Origin: Dryas octopetala | Lineage: Eukaryota; Streptophyta; Magnoliopsida; Rosales; Rosaceae | Length of the DNA stretch: 64,000 nt | Direction: 5' to 3' | NCBI GenBank assembly: GCA_963921425.1 | Contig: OY992834.1 | Coordinates: forward strand, 15,750,164 to 15,814,163 | Shown here: positions 34,069 to 45,845 of the stretch, one piece after another | Position numbering within the stretch: the first letter of the stretch is position 1 | Layout: the number at the start of each line of letters is the position of its first letter | Made by a program: the position numbers and the translations under genes | Notes under the pieces: model-generated | The model's database searches: none | What the model was told of the DNA's origin: nothing | What the model saw: only the letters and a program-made list of their open reading frames with translations

Positions 34069-37000
34069 GAGAGGAAGAGGGGAGAGTCTTGAACCAATAG
34101 TGCCTCCAATCAGTTAAAATAGTTTTTATGGAGCTATCTCAAAATTACACAGCATGCAGAATCTGTGATTTATTTGAAAACTCACAACCAAAAGGACTTT
34201 TGCACAGAATCAGGAACTCAACCTCTTTTTAGCATGTTAGGATTCAACTTGAAGATATAAAAAGACTTAATTCTTTGGAGGTTTAAAGATTCATATGAAG
34301 GTATGAAAAGCAATTCTGACAGCAAACTGGCTACAATAAAGCATGGAGATCTATCTGCCTGGTCCTATGTCTCCAAAACCTTCATTTGGAAAGGTTATGA
34401 AAACATGTATATTGCTGATCGATAAGCTATGAAAACATGAATATTTTAAATTCTGGTACAATATCAAGGCATCAACAAAGGTGATGAGCAGTATCATGCT
34501 GTAAGTTTCATCAGAAAATGACTCAACATAAATTGTTCGAGACTGGGAGGTTAAATTTAAAAGAGTAAAGTCCACAGAAAAGATCAGATAAGAACCAATA
34601 AACCAAGCCTAGAAATGAGGTAAAGATTGTAACGATAAAAGGTTTAACCACATCTCACTCCAAAAAAGACAAAAAGGTTTTAACGTCACCTTCTTCTCTG
34701 GAGCTTTTATTCCAAAAGCTTCACCCATTGCAAGTAGCTGACTAGATTCCTAGCAGGAATCAGAAGAAACTATGATAGTTAATGAAATCAACGTATCTTT
34801 GTAGAAGATGATAAACTCCAACAATTATGATAAACTCCAAAGATGATAAAGTGAGTATAATCAGCCTACTTACTGGATGATACTTCAAAAGATTGTTGAT
34901 GATAGTGAGTCGAATTCTCTCTAACATATCAGGATCTTCAACTTTGCGCCCAGTGTCTCTAGCATTGCCAAAATCAATGTGTAAATGCTAAAAACTTGTA
35001 GTACAACATATAAGATCATTTTCCTTATGGGTGGTACAACAAATCAAGATAGACAATACACAGTTGAGCTTAGGCAAACAAAATGCATATTCAAATTTTG
35101 GAAACATTCGGTTTATACATGTATTGAGAAATTTTTTTTTATAAGATATGTATTGAGAAATAATACTAAACACTCCAAGCAGTTCTTTGTTTTCTATAAA
35201 CTTAAAAACAAAATCTCCCAATATCCAAATTGGCTTGAATATCCTCTCTTCTTTTTTTTCTTTTTTCTTTTTTTTCCTTTTTTCGCATTTCATTTTGCAG
35301 CCATAGTAGTAGTGGCTCACACAATAGCAACGAGACTGCCTTAGTATTGTATCACGAATTAATTAGGGATCCTCTAAGCCCTAAGGTCAGACACATGCAG
35401 AGTATGATCTCCCATGATGCACAAAGTTAGCTACAAAAACAAAAGGACCAGGTGACAAACCTTCTAAATGGCAAACAACAGAAAACCATCAAAGAAACAG
35501 AACAGAAAACAAATAAAACCCTCAAACTCAAAACAAAACACCTCCCCAATCTAGATATGTCAAACTAACTGGGATGCTCCTAAAATGTTTTGTTGAAGGC
35601 GCCCATAAAGAAGCCATAAATCTGCATCTCCTTCACAGGAAATCCACCTCATCCCTCTTATCTTCATTAATCCTTCTATTTCTTTCCAGCCACACCTTCC
35701 ATGGTTCCACCATATTGCCAAAAATGCGCAATGCCAAAAAGTTCTCACCTTATTCGATCTTAACCCCCACAGTATCTTGAATAAAGAAAGGTTAATAAAA
35801 TTTCACACTCTAATCAAGAAAGGGAGAAAATAATATACAACATGGGGGCAGGGAAATAGAAAGCTTGAGGAGGTTATGGATCAAGCAACTGAGAAAAGTA
35901 TAATTATGTTGGTGTACAATATACCCAAAAGTTCAAGCTTTTAGGTAGTGAGGATCAATACATTTTTTGCTTTTTTTTTTTGGAAAATAAAGAAACATTT
36001 TATTATACCAACCTCAAACTATACAAGCAATGGATCAAACTAGAAACAAAACTGAAAAAAATCACCCTTAAAGCTCAAACAAAAACAATTTAGCTAATAG
36101 CTGCTTTCCAATCTAATAGAATCGCAAAGTCACACCTCTAAAGACACTAGAAACAGAGGCCCAATCTTTAAATATTCTTCTGTTTCTCTCCATCCAGTGG
36201 ACCCAAATAATGGCCAGCATCCTACAATTCCAAAGAAGCCTTGGCCATTTTTTCCCCACCAAATCCCCTAACCCTCTCACTTAGAAAAGAACAGCTCCCC
36301 TCAGGCAATACCCACAACAACCCTGCTTCCTCATGTGAGAGGATCAATATATAAATATAACCAATATGAAGGAAGTTAGTGCAACCAATGTGAAACAAGT
36401 GCACAACATTCCCCCTCATGTGAGACCCCTTTTTCTGGGATGGTCATACACATTGTCAATTTGCCTCTTTTTCGGGTGACCACAAGTTCATATATGTGGT
36501 CTCTGATTTGGTGAACTTGAAGGCTCTAATACCATATTGAACCAAATCAACTTATAGTAAGAAGTTAAGTACAAGGATTTGAACTCAATATCTCCTGCTC
36601 TAATACCATGATAAAGTATGTTGGCTTTCCACTATTCCCAAAAGCTTAAACTGTTTGGTGAAGAGAACTAATTGTTATATAGAGCTATATTAGGCACTTA
36701 GCCCAACCAATGTGGGATTAAAGTGTTCAGCAATCTCCACTACAACCAAAATCCGGTATAGGATAAACTCTACATAAGCATATTTATTAAATGCTATATG
36801 CTGAAAACATAAATAAAAAAGGTACTTACAATCGTGTTATGTAGAATTTTGTTTGTTTGACTGGTCCCTCAGTGGAAACAGTTCCCTTTGCCACATCCAA
36901 TCCCAAATCTTTTAATGCATTCATCTGTCCTCATTTAAACAAAGGCAAGTCAATTAATCATAAGCTTCTAATTATTTTAAAATTTTTAGAAAATAATGCT

Positions 37001-40000
37001 CAGGCTCTCAGCTCTAGACCCCATGGAGCCACTTTTACTTAAAACCAATCTGGTTAGTTAACTGAGCACATGCAGCACATTTGATATTGGATCCAAGTGT
37101 TTTCCAAAAAATATTCCAAACATCTTCAATACTCTTCCAGTGATCTACATTCATGCACTTGAAAAGCTTTGACAAACTACATAAAGGGTTTCCAACCAAT
37201 GAAAAGCAGTCCTATTTGAAAATCTAAAATGGTGTCTTAAAAATTTTGGTTCAAGGAAATCTGCTTCATAATGCCTCCTTCCAGAATTTCTTCACACTCA
37301 AATTGAAATCCAATGGAACGAATTAGAGGCTCGCACATGTTATCGTAAAACAGAAAATATACAAAGTTGCCAATAGCCACTTCACCGTGTCAATGAGAGC
37401 TCCGAGGCGATCACCGAAGCTGAGTTGCACAATAGTTGCATCAGAATCTGAATCTTGATCGATCATAACAACTGGCATCGGAACATAATCAGCATCTTGA
37501 TCAGACTTCTGCAGTTTAAAATATCCATGCCATATGGTAAACAATACAATCTGGATACACTCTTGTAGATAATCAAACTTCAGTCTAGATGTATAAATCA
37601 ACCAATTTCCATCTCAAAAAGTTTGTACAACAGAAAGAACAAATAAATGATAAAAATTAAACTCATTAGCTGTAAATTACTAAAAAGTTCATACAAGAGA
37701 AAGAACTAAAAAATTTGACTATTTCCCACCACGGATAACACAAAGATCAACATGAAAATATAATTGGCATTCAAAAGTACAATATTCAGATAAACTTGAA
37801 AAAAGCCTACAAGAATTTCACTACAGTTAGGAGTGATATACATTAATTAAATAATATCATACTGACTGGCAGTATGGGATATTAAAATCTCATCAAGTAA
37901 TACAATTTTGACAGGTTTCAACAATTCTACAATGTTTAGGGGGTTGTAATCATAAACAAAATGGGCTGGTATAAAGAAAAAACTGCTATATAATAATAGG
38001 CTACAAAATTGACCCGGATGTTGGGGAACTTTCGGCTCTACTAAAGCCCCTTATTAGCGCCTCTTCAGAACTCAAGAGGAGCCCATATGAAGCTATTTAC
38101 AATTCAATTTAATCAAGAATATTGATCTACAATGACCCATCTAGAAAGAATTTCATCAAATATTTGTTCACTTACTTTATATGTTTAAGAAAGCTAAAAT
38201 ATCTTATCAATTTCGTTAATTAATACTACTGCTTTCTAGAAAATTTATTACTTGACGATAATATCATTGAAAACACATAATCACCAAATTGATATAAAAA
38301 CTCACCTCACAGCAGAACATCAATAATTAAAACTTTCTATAATTAATACCAATAATATAAATTTTTGTACTCTATGATCCACATGAAACACAGGTGTCAA
38401 TGTGCTAGTAATGAATAAAAATGCGAATAAGAATGTAAACTAAATGTGGCTGATTTTTTTTTTTTTTTTTTTTTGCCCAAAAAATGAATATGAATGTCAA
38501 TATTTTAGTATAGACATTATTAACAAAATTATTTATTTTGTTCAAGTGCAAGTCCTAGTTTATGAGACATAAGAGCATCTCCAAGAGAAGAAGCAAAATT
38601 GGCTCTTCAAACTCTACTTTGCTCACCTACGTGGCAGTTTTTTTTTTTTTTTTTGGCCAAAACCTACATGGCAGTTTAAAGAGTCAGAATTGCTACTTTC
38701 AAATTTTTCACTCCAACAAACTCTTCAAACTTCATTAATTTATTATCACTGTTTTTAATTTAAAGTAATTTTTATTTATTACTGTTTTAGTATAGTCCCA
38801 ATGTATTGTAGCTTTCAATATTTTAATATCAACAAATTATTTTAAGAGTGGCTTGCTGCTCGTCAGAATAGCCGAGTGGCATTGAAGTCCCCAATTTGAC
38901 AAGTCTGTTTGACAAGTCTCTTGGAGCAAGTATATCTGATGTGACTCACCAAATTAAGCAGCCACAAACTTTTGAAGAGCCTGTTGGAGATGCTCTAAGG
39001 AAGTTGGTTTGTGAAATTTCCTGCTATATATGATTAGACCAAGTAATTGTCTAATTCAGTAACTCCAGAGTTATTTCATTATCCAAATATACTCTGGAAG
39101 CAGCTGTTTATTAGTTTTATTGTATTGTGTAATGTTTAATCTGATATGAACTGGTATAGTTAATTGCTGTTAGCAGGGATCAGATTTTTAATCTTAGTGG
39201 AAATCCATTGTATTGTACAATTCTGTTCATAGCACTAAAAGTTTGTTTCCTATCCCACAAAAAACAAACATAAATCTCCTTGTGAAATGGATGGATAAGC
39301 TGCAAATTGATAAATCTTCTTCTATATCTCAAGTGGGCTTCTGGCTGACCGTACAATTTGAATGAATTCATGAAGGAACTGAAATGCTACCCGGCATAAA
39401 CCCAATCTTGGGAGAATTCAATAAGACAACTTCATCTCTACTCTCGGCTGAAAGATCTAAGGTAACTCTTATACCATTACACTTTCGATCAAAATTAAAG
39501 GCTTAACATTACTTCATCCAAGCTACCCTCAGTGCCCTACTTTACCCATCTCTTAAAACAAGTCCCAGTAATGCCAACGCATGACTAGTACTCTATTATA
39601 CTCAAGAAGCTATCTTACCCCATTCTGACTAATAAAGTGAGCCTTAGACTTCCATAGGAACAAGAAAGTCCTCTATCATTATAAAAATAAAAATAAAAAG
39701 CATGCCCCTTACTTCTGTACCTCAAGGCTAATATGTTTTCAATGAAATCTTTCAACATATAGATATCTGCAACAGAATCCAATGTCTGTTGTCCTTTTAA
39801 CAGTTTCAGGAAATTCCAGACAGTACCTCAGCAATACCAGTAGAACCAAATATAATTATCAGATCAATAATCATAAAAAATAAAATCCCACTTCCACAAC
39901 CATGATATCATTATGTATGTATTAAGCATGTAATGTAACTGACCAATGTGGTTGGCCCAACTGCATTCAGACCATTGCTAGACGCGCGCACAATGTTCCT

Positions 40001-40516
40001 GCATAATATTTTACGCAATTTTAAACATAATCATAATAAGAAAATACTTTGACATGACTTTGAAATTTCTTTCCTTTTGACTTTTTTTTGCGATCAATTA
40101 AAGGTTCATTTCTATTAGTTTCCAAAATTTTCTCAACAACCAAACAAAGCAATAATCAATAAAGAAATTTCTTAATAAAAAGAGGAAAACGTTTCATAGA
40201 GTGGATTCCAGAACGCTAATCACGAAGTTTTAAAAAAAGAATCGGGAGCTTTTCAAGAGCTAGATTTCCGCTTTAATCCAATAGTTTCTCAGCAACCAAA
40301 CAGAAAAGAAAACCCAAAAAGAAAAATTGGGAGAGAGCTTTCATACATTCTTCTGGAGGAAGTGTTTGCATGTTGGGAGCATATAGCAGGAGACGGGAGG
40401 AGCTTGGGAGGCTCATAGAGAGAGGCGTGAAGTTGAGGGGCAAATTCGGAATCGGAAATTTTGGATCGAGGGAGAGTGAGAGAAGAAGCAAAGAAGGCGG
40501 AGTTGGTGAAAGCCAT
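31661..40516 (-). CDS. Plastid ACT-domain protein, ACR11/ACR12 type
   Basis: Ten exons read in frame: 40347-40516, 39944-39998, 37386-37508, 36830-36924, 34874-34958, 34690-34749, 33567-33622, 33260-33365, 33098-33166 and 31661-31723. The product has 293 residues. The first ~70 are Ser-rich and poor in acids early on, like a chloroplast transit peptide. ACT domain 1 runs about 100-150 ([17 protein letters not shown], then [11 protein letters not shown]); ACT domain 2 runs about 216-290 ([18 protein letters not shown], then [12 protein letters not shown] and [16 protein letters not shown]). ACT domains bind amino acids; Arabidopsis ACR11 has been tied to regulation of plastid glutamine synthetase, and a like role here is inference. 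The gene is spread over 8.9 kb by introns filled with transposon pieces: a Pack-MULE-like element in intron 9 and two LINE remnants in intron 4. Despite this the coding frame is intact. Confidence 0.94.
32141..32573 (+). pseudogene. Captured fragment of a GRF (growth-regulating factor) gene
   Basis: 32141-32272 reads as a QLQ domain: [16 protein letters not shown], then MEAGL and [13 protein letters not shown]. After what looks like a retained intron (donor near 32273, acceptor 'aacag' ending at 32363) comes [20 protein letters not shown], a WRC-domain start with KKWRC lost. Then, in shifted frames, follow KYCERHIKR and [11 protein letters not shown], the end of the WRC domain and what follows it in GRFs. 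In-frame stops and frame shifts mean it cannot encode a working factor. Retention of the intron shows it was copied from DNA, not mRNA. The parent gene is not in this window. The wording is closest to the GRF1/GRF2 side of the family. Confidence 0.85.
32574..32739 (+). other. Second open segment inside the Pack-MULE-like element
   Basis: About 55 codons without a stop read [16 protein letters not shown], then [17 protein letters not shown], and end in a glycine run and an acidic tail before TAG. I do not recognise it. It may be a second captured gene piece or the 3' continuation of the same parent. Confidence 0.4.
34031..34072. repeat. (GA)n microsatellite
   Basis: About 20 GA units with one GATA interruption, in intron 6 of the ACT-domain gene. 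A shorter GA run lies at 33226-33240. Confidence 0.9.
35119..35161. repeat. Oligo(T) micro-insertion with exact 14-bp target duplication
   Basis: ATGTATTGAGAAAT occurs at 35119-35132 and 35148-35161. The 15 bases between are TTTTTTTTATAAGAT. It lies in intron 4 of the ACT-domain gene. The non-T end differs from the GGCCA copies. Confidence 0.8.
35540..35790 (-). mobile_element. LINE reverse-transcriptase C-terminal remnant
   Basis: On the minus strand, adjacent frames read [13 protein letters not shown] and [19 protein letters not shown]. The pattern W-x-ERNRRIF-x-DK is the end of the zf-RVT region of plant LINEs. Frame shifts and stops show it is dead. It lies in intron 4 of the ACT-domain gene, in sense with it. 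Confidence 0.65.
35960..36260 (-). mobile_element. Second LINE C-terminal remnant with poly(A) end
   Basis: Minus-strand reading gives [20 protein letters not shown] and then RRIFKDWAS, again the zf-RVT tail of a plant LINE. The downstream end of the minus copy runs to an A-run (T-run at 35970-35980), as expected for a LINE 3' end. It sits about 170 bp from the previous one, so two separate insertions or one split copy are possible. Confidence 0.65.
36480..36740. repeat. Possible retrotransposon-derived repeat
   Basis: Phrases such as 'ctctaataccatattgaa', 'ctctaataccatgataaa' and 'cccaaccaatgtgggatta' occur here; such text is common in dispersed plant repeats. No ends could be defined. It lies in intron 4 of the ACT-domain gene. 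Confidence 0.35.
38625..38677. repeat. Oligo(T)-GGCCAAA micro-insertion with 16-bp target duplication
   Basis: ACCTACGTGGCAGTTT (38625-38640) and ACCTACATGGCAGTTT (38662-38677) differ at one base. Between them is a T-run ending GGCCAAA. It lies in intron 2 of the ACT-domain gene. Confidence 0.82.
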
Positions 40517-41776
40517 GGACTCTGGAAATTGATAATAAGATAGTTTTATCTGCTGAGTTTCAAAGAGTTTGGGTTTTTGGGTTCGGATTTCTGAAGAAGA
40601 AGAAGAAAGAGTGAGGAAATTGCATCGGTTATGATGTGGGGAATATTTGGTTGTTGCGTCATTTGAGTGGGCCCACTCTAGCTGATTTGAAACCACGTCA
40701 GATTGCATTTTATGAAGGGGTTTTTTATTGATAAAATAAGCCGGTGTTTCGTGGGTGAGTCTGCTGGATGGTTTTTTTTTTTTTTTTTTTCACGATTGAA
40801 ACTACTAAATACTTGAAATCGTTAATAGTAATATATAAAAGGAAATATTTTAGTTAAAGTATTCCAACTATACTTCATGTTTGTATTCAGAACATGAATT
40901 TCACTTTGTGTCAAATAAAGATTAAAATTTTTATTTTGTGTCAATTAAGAATCTTGTTTTTTTTTTTTTTATCTCAACTTTAACTCTATCTCTAAACCCA
41001 GTATAATTTTTTTAATTTGGTGAAGGTTTAATGAATCAAACATCAGACCAAAAGTAAGATAAAAATTGAAAAAAAAAATAAGGTCTTTAATTGACATAAA
41101 ATAAAAATTTTAGTCATCAGTTGACACAAAATGAAATTCATATCTTAAATAGAGACATGAGATATAGTTAGAGTCATGTAGCTAAAATTTTTCCTATATA
41201 AAATTATGGTGAATGTGACTCCAAATGAGTTTATTTTTGTGTTTTGTGTTATTTTATTCATTTTTACATGTACATGTAACAAAAAAAAACATGTGACATT
41301 GAAACTATTCATCGGGCTTTACTAAAATTATTCACCAATTTTATAAAATGAAAAAAACAAAAAACGATTTTAAAATTCACTTTTAACCATTAATGATACA
41401 TTAGTATGCCTAATACATTCTTCCTAAATCAGCCTATATTATACTAGGTTAGTCCACGTTATAACTAGTAAACTATGTATTTTTATGTTTTTCCCACTTT
41501 ATCCTTATCCCATTTCATATTGCGATGCATGTATATCTCTACTTCATTCTCTATCTTGCCCAGTCTCTCTCTCTCTAGCAATTTTTTTTGTATGTATTGG
41601 CCATTTTTTCTATGTTTTATACATTAATCAATGGGTTAGAACTCAATATGAGATAAGTTGTTGAGATTACGGTTCTAGTGTTTGCGTGAGATCTTCTTTC
41701 AAATATAAGATTCATCTCCCAAGTTAATTTATTTATTCGTTGATTTTACTGTAGTTTGATAGAATTGTTGTTGTTT
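40517..41776. other. Promoter side of the ACT-domain gene and gap
   Basis: The first ~200 bp should hold the 5' UTR and promoter of the minus-strand ACT-domain gene. Beyond is AT-rich sequence with a repeated 'acacaaaatgaaattcat/tttcactttgtgtcaa' inverted pair near 40893-41150, which may be another small TIR relic. No gene seen. Confidence 0.45.
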
Positions 41777-42285
41777 TAGGAGTGGACACAGTTTGGTTTG
41801 GTTTGGTTTTGGGTCAAAACCATCACCAAACCGCTATGGTCAGTTTGAGATTTCTCAAACCATTACCAAACCTATAAGTGAAGGTGTGGTATACCAAAAA
41901 TATTGGTTCGGATTGGTTTGGGTTGGTTTTTCAAGGCCCAACATTATTTTACAAGCCCTAAATTTTAAAGGTCATTATTTTTTGAAAGGTGAGTCTATAA
42001 TGTAAATTTTGGACATTATACATAATTGTATGTGGTACATACCACCATATGAATTTGTTATATATAATTTCACATGTAAAAAATAATATATTATCAATTG
42101 ATATAAGTAGTCGGTTTTGTTTTGTTTAACTAACGGTTTAAGGTAATGAAACCATAACCAATCCGAAATTTACGGTTTGGTTTTCAAACCGTTCAATTAA
42201 AAAATATTTAAAAAATAATCCAAACCAAACTGTCGATTCGGTTTGGATTGGTTTATTGGTTTATCAGTTTCAATGCCCACCCCTA
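41777..42285. mobile_element. hAT-type MITE with 8-bp target duplication
   Basis: The ends are TAGGAGTGGAC and the complement of TAGGGGTGGGC. The 8-bp direct repeat TGTTGTTT is exact at 41769-41776 and 42286-42293. The interior is full of 'ggtttggttt/aaaccaaacc' words that allow long hairpin pairing. There is no transposase. An 8-bp duplication with TAGGGGTGG-type ends fits the hAT superfamily. Confidence 0.88.
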
Positions 42286-42773
42286 TGTTGTTTGGAAAAT
42301 TTATTTTGAATTTCAATGATAGATTAGAGCTCGAGTTTGAAAATTTTAAAGATTGAGTTCGATTGGTTTCGGCAATCTGAGTCCATGGTGTTACCGGCAT
42401 TGGCGTAAAGCTTTATGAGGGGGGTGCGGTAGCCTTATTATGATGGAGATGAAAGATGATTGGGCGTGAAAAGAAAATACCTAAATGAGGATTTTGGGAT
42501 TCAAAGTAGGAATCATCAACTATTTGATGGATACCCGCTTCCTCCAAGTAGTTAATACTAATGTTAATTAGTTTAATTACCAATTGTAAATTAATCTTTT
42601 TTTTTTCTTGGGTTTTAGGTTGGGTGGGTAGTGGGTTGCTATGCATTATAGAAATTAGGATAAGTGAGACTTTTACTCCTTAGCTTTTATTTTCTAAAGA
42701 TGTTTCTGATCAATGGATTACATATTGGACACATATGATTCTATATTAGCATTTGTTATATCAGCACCTTTAG

Positions 42774-43036
42774 GGTGGATGATGAGTCTCAGATCATTCG
42801 TGTAGATTGACACTATAATAAACAAGTGAGTGCTTAATAGGAGTTAAGTTCACTGAACATGACCACATAATGAATTCTTGTATGGAGTTTTATGACATGT
42901 AAAATGGTGGATGATGAGTGTCAGATCATTCTTGTAGATTGACACTATGATAAAAAAAGTAGGTGCTTAATTGGAGTTAAGTTCACTGAACATGATCGCG
43001 GAAGGAATTCTTGTATGGAGTTTTATGACATGTAAA
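42774..43036. repeat. ~131-bp tandem duplication
   Basis: Two head-to-tail copies (42774-42905 and 42906-43036) share 'ggtggatgatgag', 'gtagattgacactat' and 'ttcttgtatggagttttatg', with about 10% differences. The flanking sequence to 44150 looks like a retrotransposon-type repeat ('gttcataagaacttagtgc' occurs at 43601 and 43677). Confidence 0.85.
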
Positions 43037-44824
43037 CCAAGAATCCTTAATTATAATGTTGTAAATAATCCTTAACCTGAGGCACTATGGGTGCCTTGTG
43101 CATGTGTGATTAGACTTTGACTATACAATGTACCCATACTCGAGACAGAGACTTGAAGTATGTATGGATTGAGTCTAGTAATTCATGTACGAAGGATCAT
43201 AGTCGTACGACAAGGAATCTGTCACTTTCCTTAAAGAAGGTGAATAACCTATCTAACATTGTAAGATAGTTGTCCTAGAGACTCTGGTTAGAGCATTAAA
43301 CTAAGGTCATCACCATTATGCAATCTTAACTGAACTCCAATGATAAGGATCTTTTACTCATGATGTGGAACAACCTTACTCAATAGATAATATTGCCTCT
43401 CTGGCTACAATATCAAATGCAATTGGAAATGTTTTACTCGATTGTCTAACTACTCCATTCCACATCTTATCATTGTGGCCGAATACATGATTACATATAG
43501 TTCAATGTACCAACATTGAAGTAGCCATCTAGTCAAAGATATCCTCCTAAGAGATCTATCATTCCTTGTGCATAAAAGGTTCCATCTTGTGAAGTTCATA
43601 AGAACTTAGTGCATAAAAGATAGATTCCATAATCATATACTTAGTATACCAAATCATAACGATATATGTACTTAAAGTTCATAAGAACTTAGTGCTCCAT
43701 TGATAGTTCAAGTAAATTAAAGTCTAGAACATGTGTCAACTGCTTCTCTCAGGATTAAGAGCAATTTTTCCTCGGTGATTATAAGACTTGTTCATTGTGG
43801 TAGACGGCGTCTTACAATGTTAATCTCATGATTCATCAATGCACTTTTGTGCACTAGTACATTAATCTAGAGTTGAACACTAACAATTTGAGATTCATTG
43901 TTTATCCAATTAAAGATTGATGTTGCTACAACTCTTATTAAGATTTTTAGTCTTAAAGAGTTGAAATATGCTTGATGACATAAAGAACTCATCATTTTAT
44001 ATTTCCCATATGTAATATTATTCTCAAATAAACAAATAATGTGTAACTTTATATCATAGGTATCCATACTCATGAATAACATAATAATATTCACATTTTT
44101 TTGTTAATATTATTGAAAACTTGTTCTTGAAGAATAATATTCTAACAAAAATTCTAGAAAAAATGATGCATTTAATGAAAAAATTAAATATGACATACAT
44201 GTGGTGTCATGGAATGATGGCATTCCCAACCGAAACAAATTCAACATATTGACAGTAGATTTATGATAAATACTCTCTCTGTCCTCCATGTTGTTAAGTA
44301 GCATGTAGAGGAACTAAAATAGAGTGGCACATGATAAGAACTTTTCCTACACTCCCCTTCCCTTTATGCAAATAGAACTTTTAGTTAGAGAGCTACATCC
44401 TCATTTGTGTACCTTGTTTGACCCAACCACATACATATTCTTATTCTACATCAACACCTAGATAGATACACACACGTCACCACCACATCCAACTCCCTAG
44501 TCAAACCCAAGTCCATTTTAGTACAACAAACCTCTTTTTCCAATTTTGTCCCATCAATTACCCACATTCTCCATTTTAGTATAAACCAAAGTGAAAAAAA
44601 AAAAAAAAAAAGAATATATTGGGAAGTACAAGAGCTGAATGGCGTCTCTCTAAATTTGAGGGACCTGACCAGCGAATCAGCGATCCAGCGGTGTGCCCAA
44701 AACGGAACCCAAAACTTGATAAAAGAGCCCTGATTTTCAGCCCCACTGTCCTCTCTCCTGGACTCAGCAGCAGTCACAAGTCAGCGCCTAAATTTTTGTG
44801 TGGGACCCCCTGAAAAGAAATTCA

Positions 44825-44827
<3 letters not shown>
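43037..44827. other. Repeat-like gap and promoter side of the ADA3-like gene
   Basis: 43040-44150 resembles an old LTR-retrotransposon or solo LTR but I could not place its ends. 44400-44827 is less AT-rich and probably includes the promoter of the ADA3-like gene. Confidence 0.4.

Positions 44828-44864
<37 letters not shown>
44828..44864. repeat. (CT)n tract in the presumed 5' UTR of the ADA3-like gene
   Basis: About 18 CT units. It lies just upstream of a probable 5' UTR intron donor (ccg/gtacg at 44981). CT/GA tracts near plant transcription starts can bind BPC/GAGA proteins; whether this one does is unknown. Confidence 0.8.
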
Positions 44865-44867
<3 letters not shown>

Positions 44868-45476
44868 GAATCTCCACGACAAGCTCTCGCTACAAAGCCT
44901 CCCAAATCCCTATTCTCACTCTGATACTTTATCTCTCTCGCTCTCTACAATTCGATCTCTTGCTCGATCGGTCAATGCCGGTACGTCTCGCTCGCTTTTC
45001 GATTTGTCTCTAGCTTTTCCCTGTCGGAATTTTGTATTTGCGAGTGGAATTCGGGTTCAATTGGGTCGAATTTTTGAAAACCCTAGGTTTTTAGTTGCTT
45101 GAATCAGGGTTTTCATTGTTTTAGCCGGGTTTTGATTTTTGTTTGAATTTGGTAATTTTCAGTTTCTTGTTTTTTCTTTTTAATTTAAGTATGTGTGCTT
45201 TTCATAGTGCTAACTGCTAAGAGGTTGATTTTGGGGTTGAATTTTTGTAAAAACAAATGCATGGATAATTGCAGTTCTTGAGTTGCCTTTGTTGGTTTCT
45301 GAAAAAATGCAGGAAAAGTAGATTATATAATTTGGAATTTAGAATTCTTTTGTATTTCGTTTGGGTTCAGTAACTGTCTTTTAGTCAACTGTGTTTTGAA
45401 TTGTCTGGACTCAGTTCTGTTTTTGGAAAGTGAAGTGACATAAAGTTTAGTACCCAAAAGGGGAGGAGAGAGGGAG

Positions 45477-45494
45477 GGGGGGGGGGGGGGGGGG
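45477..45494. repeat. 18-base G run
   Basis: It lies within the presumed 5' UTR intron of the ADA3-like gene. A second G run is at 47606-47618 in intron 3 of the coding part. Both are places where assembly length errors are likely. Confidence 0.85.
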
Positions 45495-45845
45495 AAGGCG
45501 TGGAGGGATGGTTTACCAAATGGTGTCATGTGCATGGTATTATAATTAATTCAGAAAATGATTTGTCTTTTCTTTTAACTTTATTGAGTGAAACTTACTG
45601 ATTTGTTTATTTCAAGAACAAAGTTTGAATGGCTTTTGGATTTACAATACTTCTAGTTCCATGGGTGTTGTAGATATGGCCAGAGATCTTTAAACTGGTG
45701 TTTATTTATGGATATGATTTTTCTGAAAGTGGGTTATTTGTAGATCACTGATTTTGAGATAGTTTCTTGAGTCACCAATCATCACTACTAGGTTTTCACG
45801 AAGAAACTCTTTGTTGATATGAGTTGGTTCAATTGGGCTTGAGTA

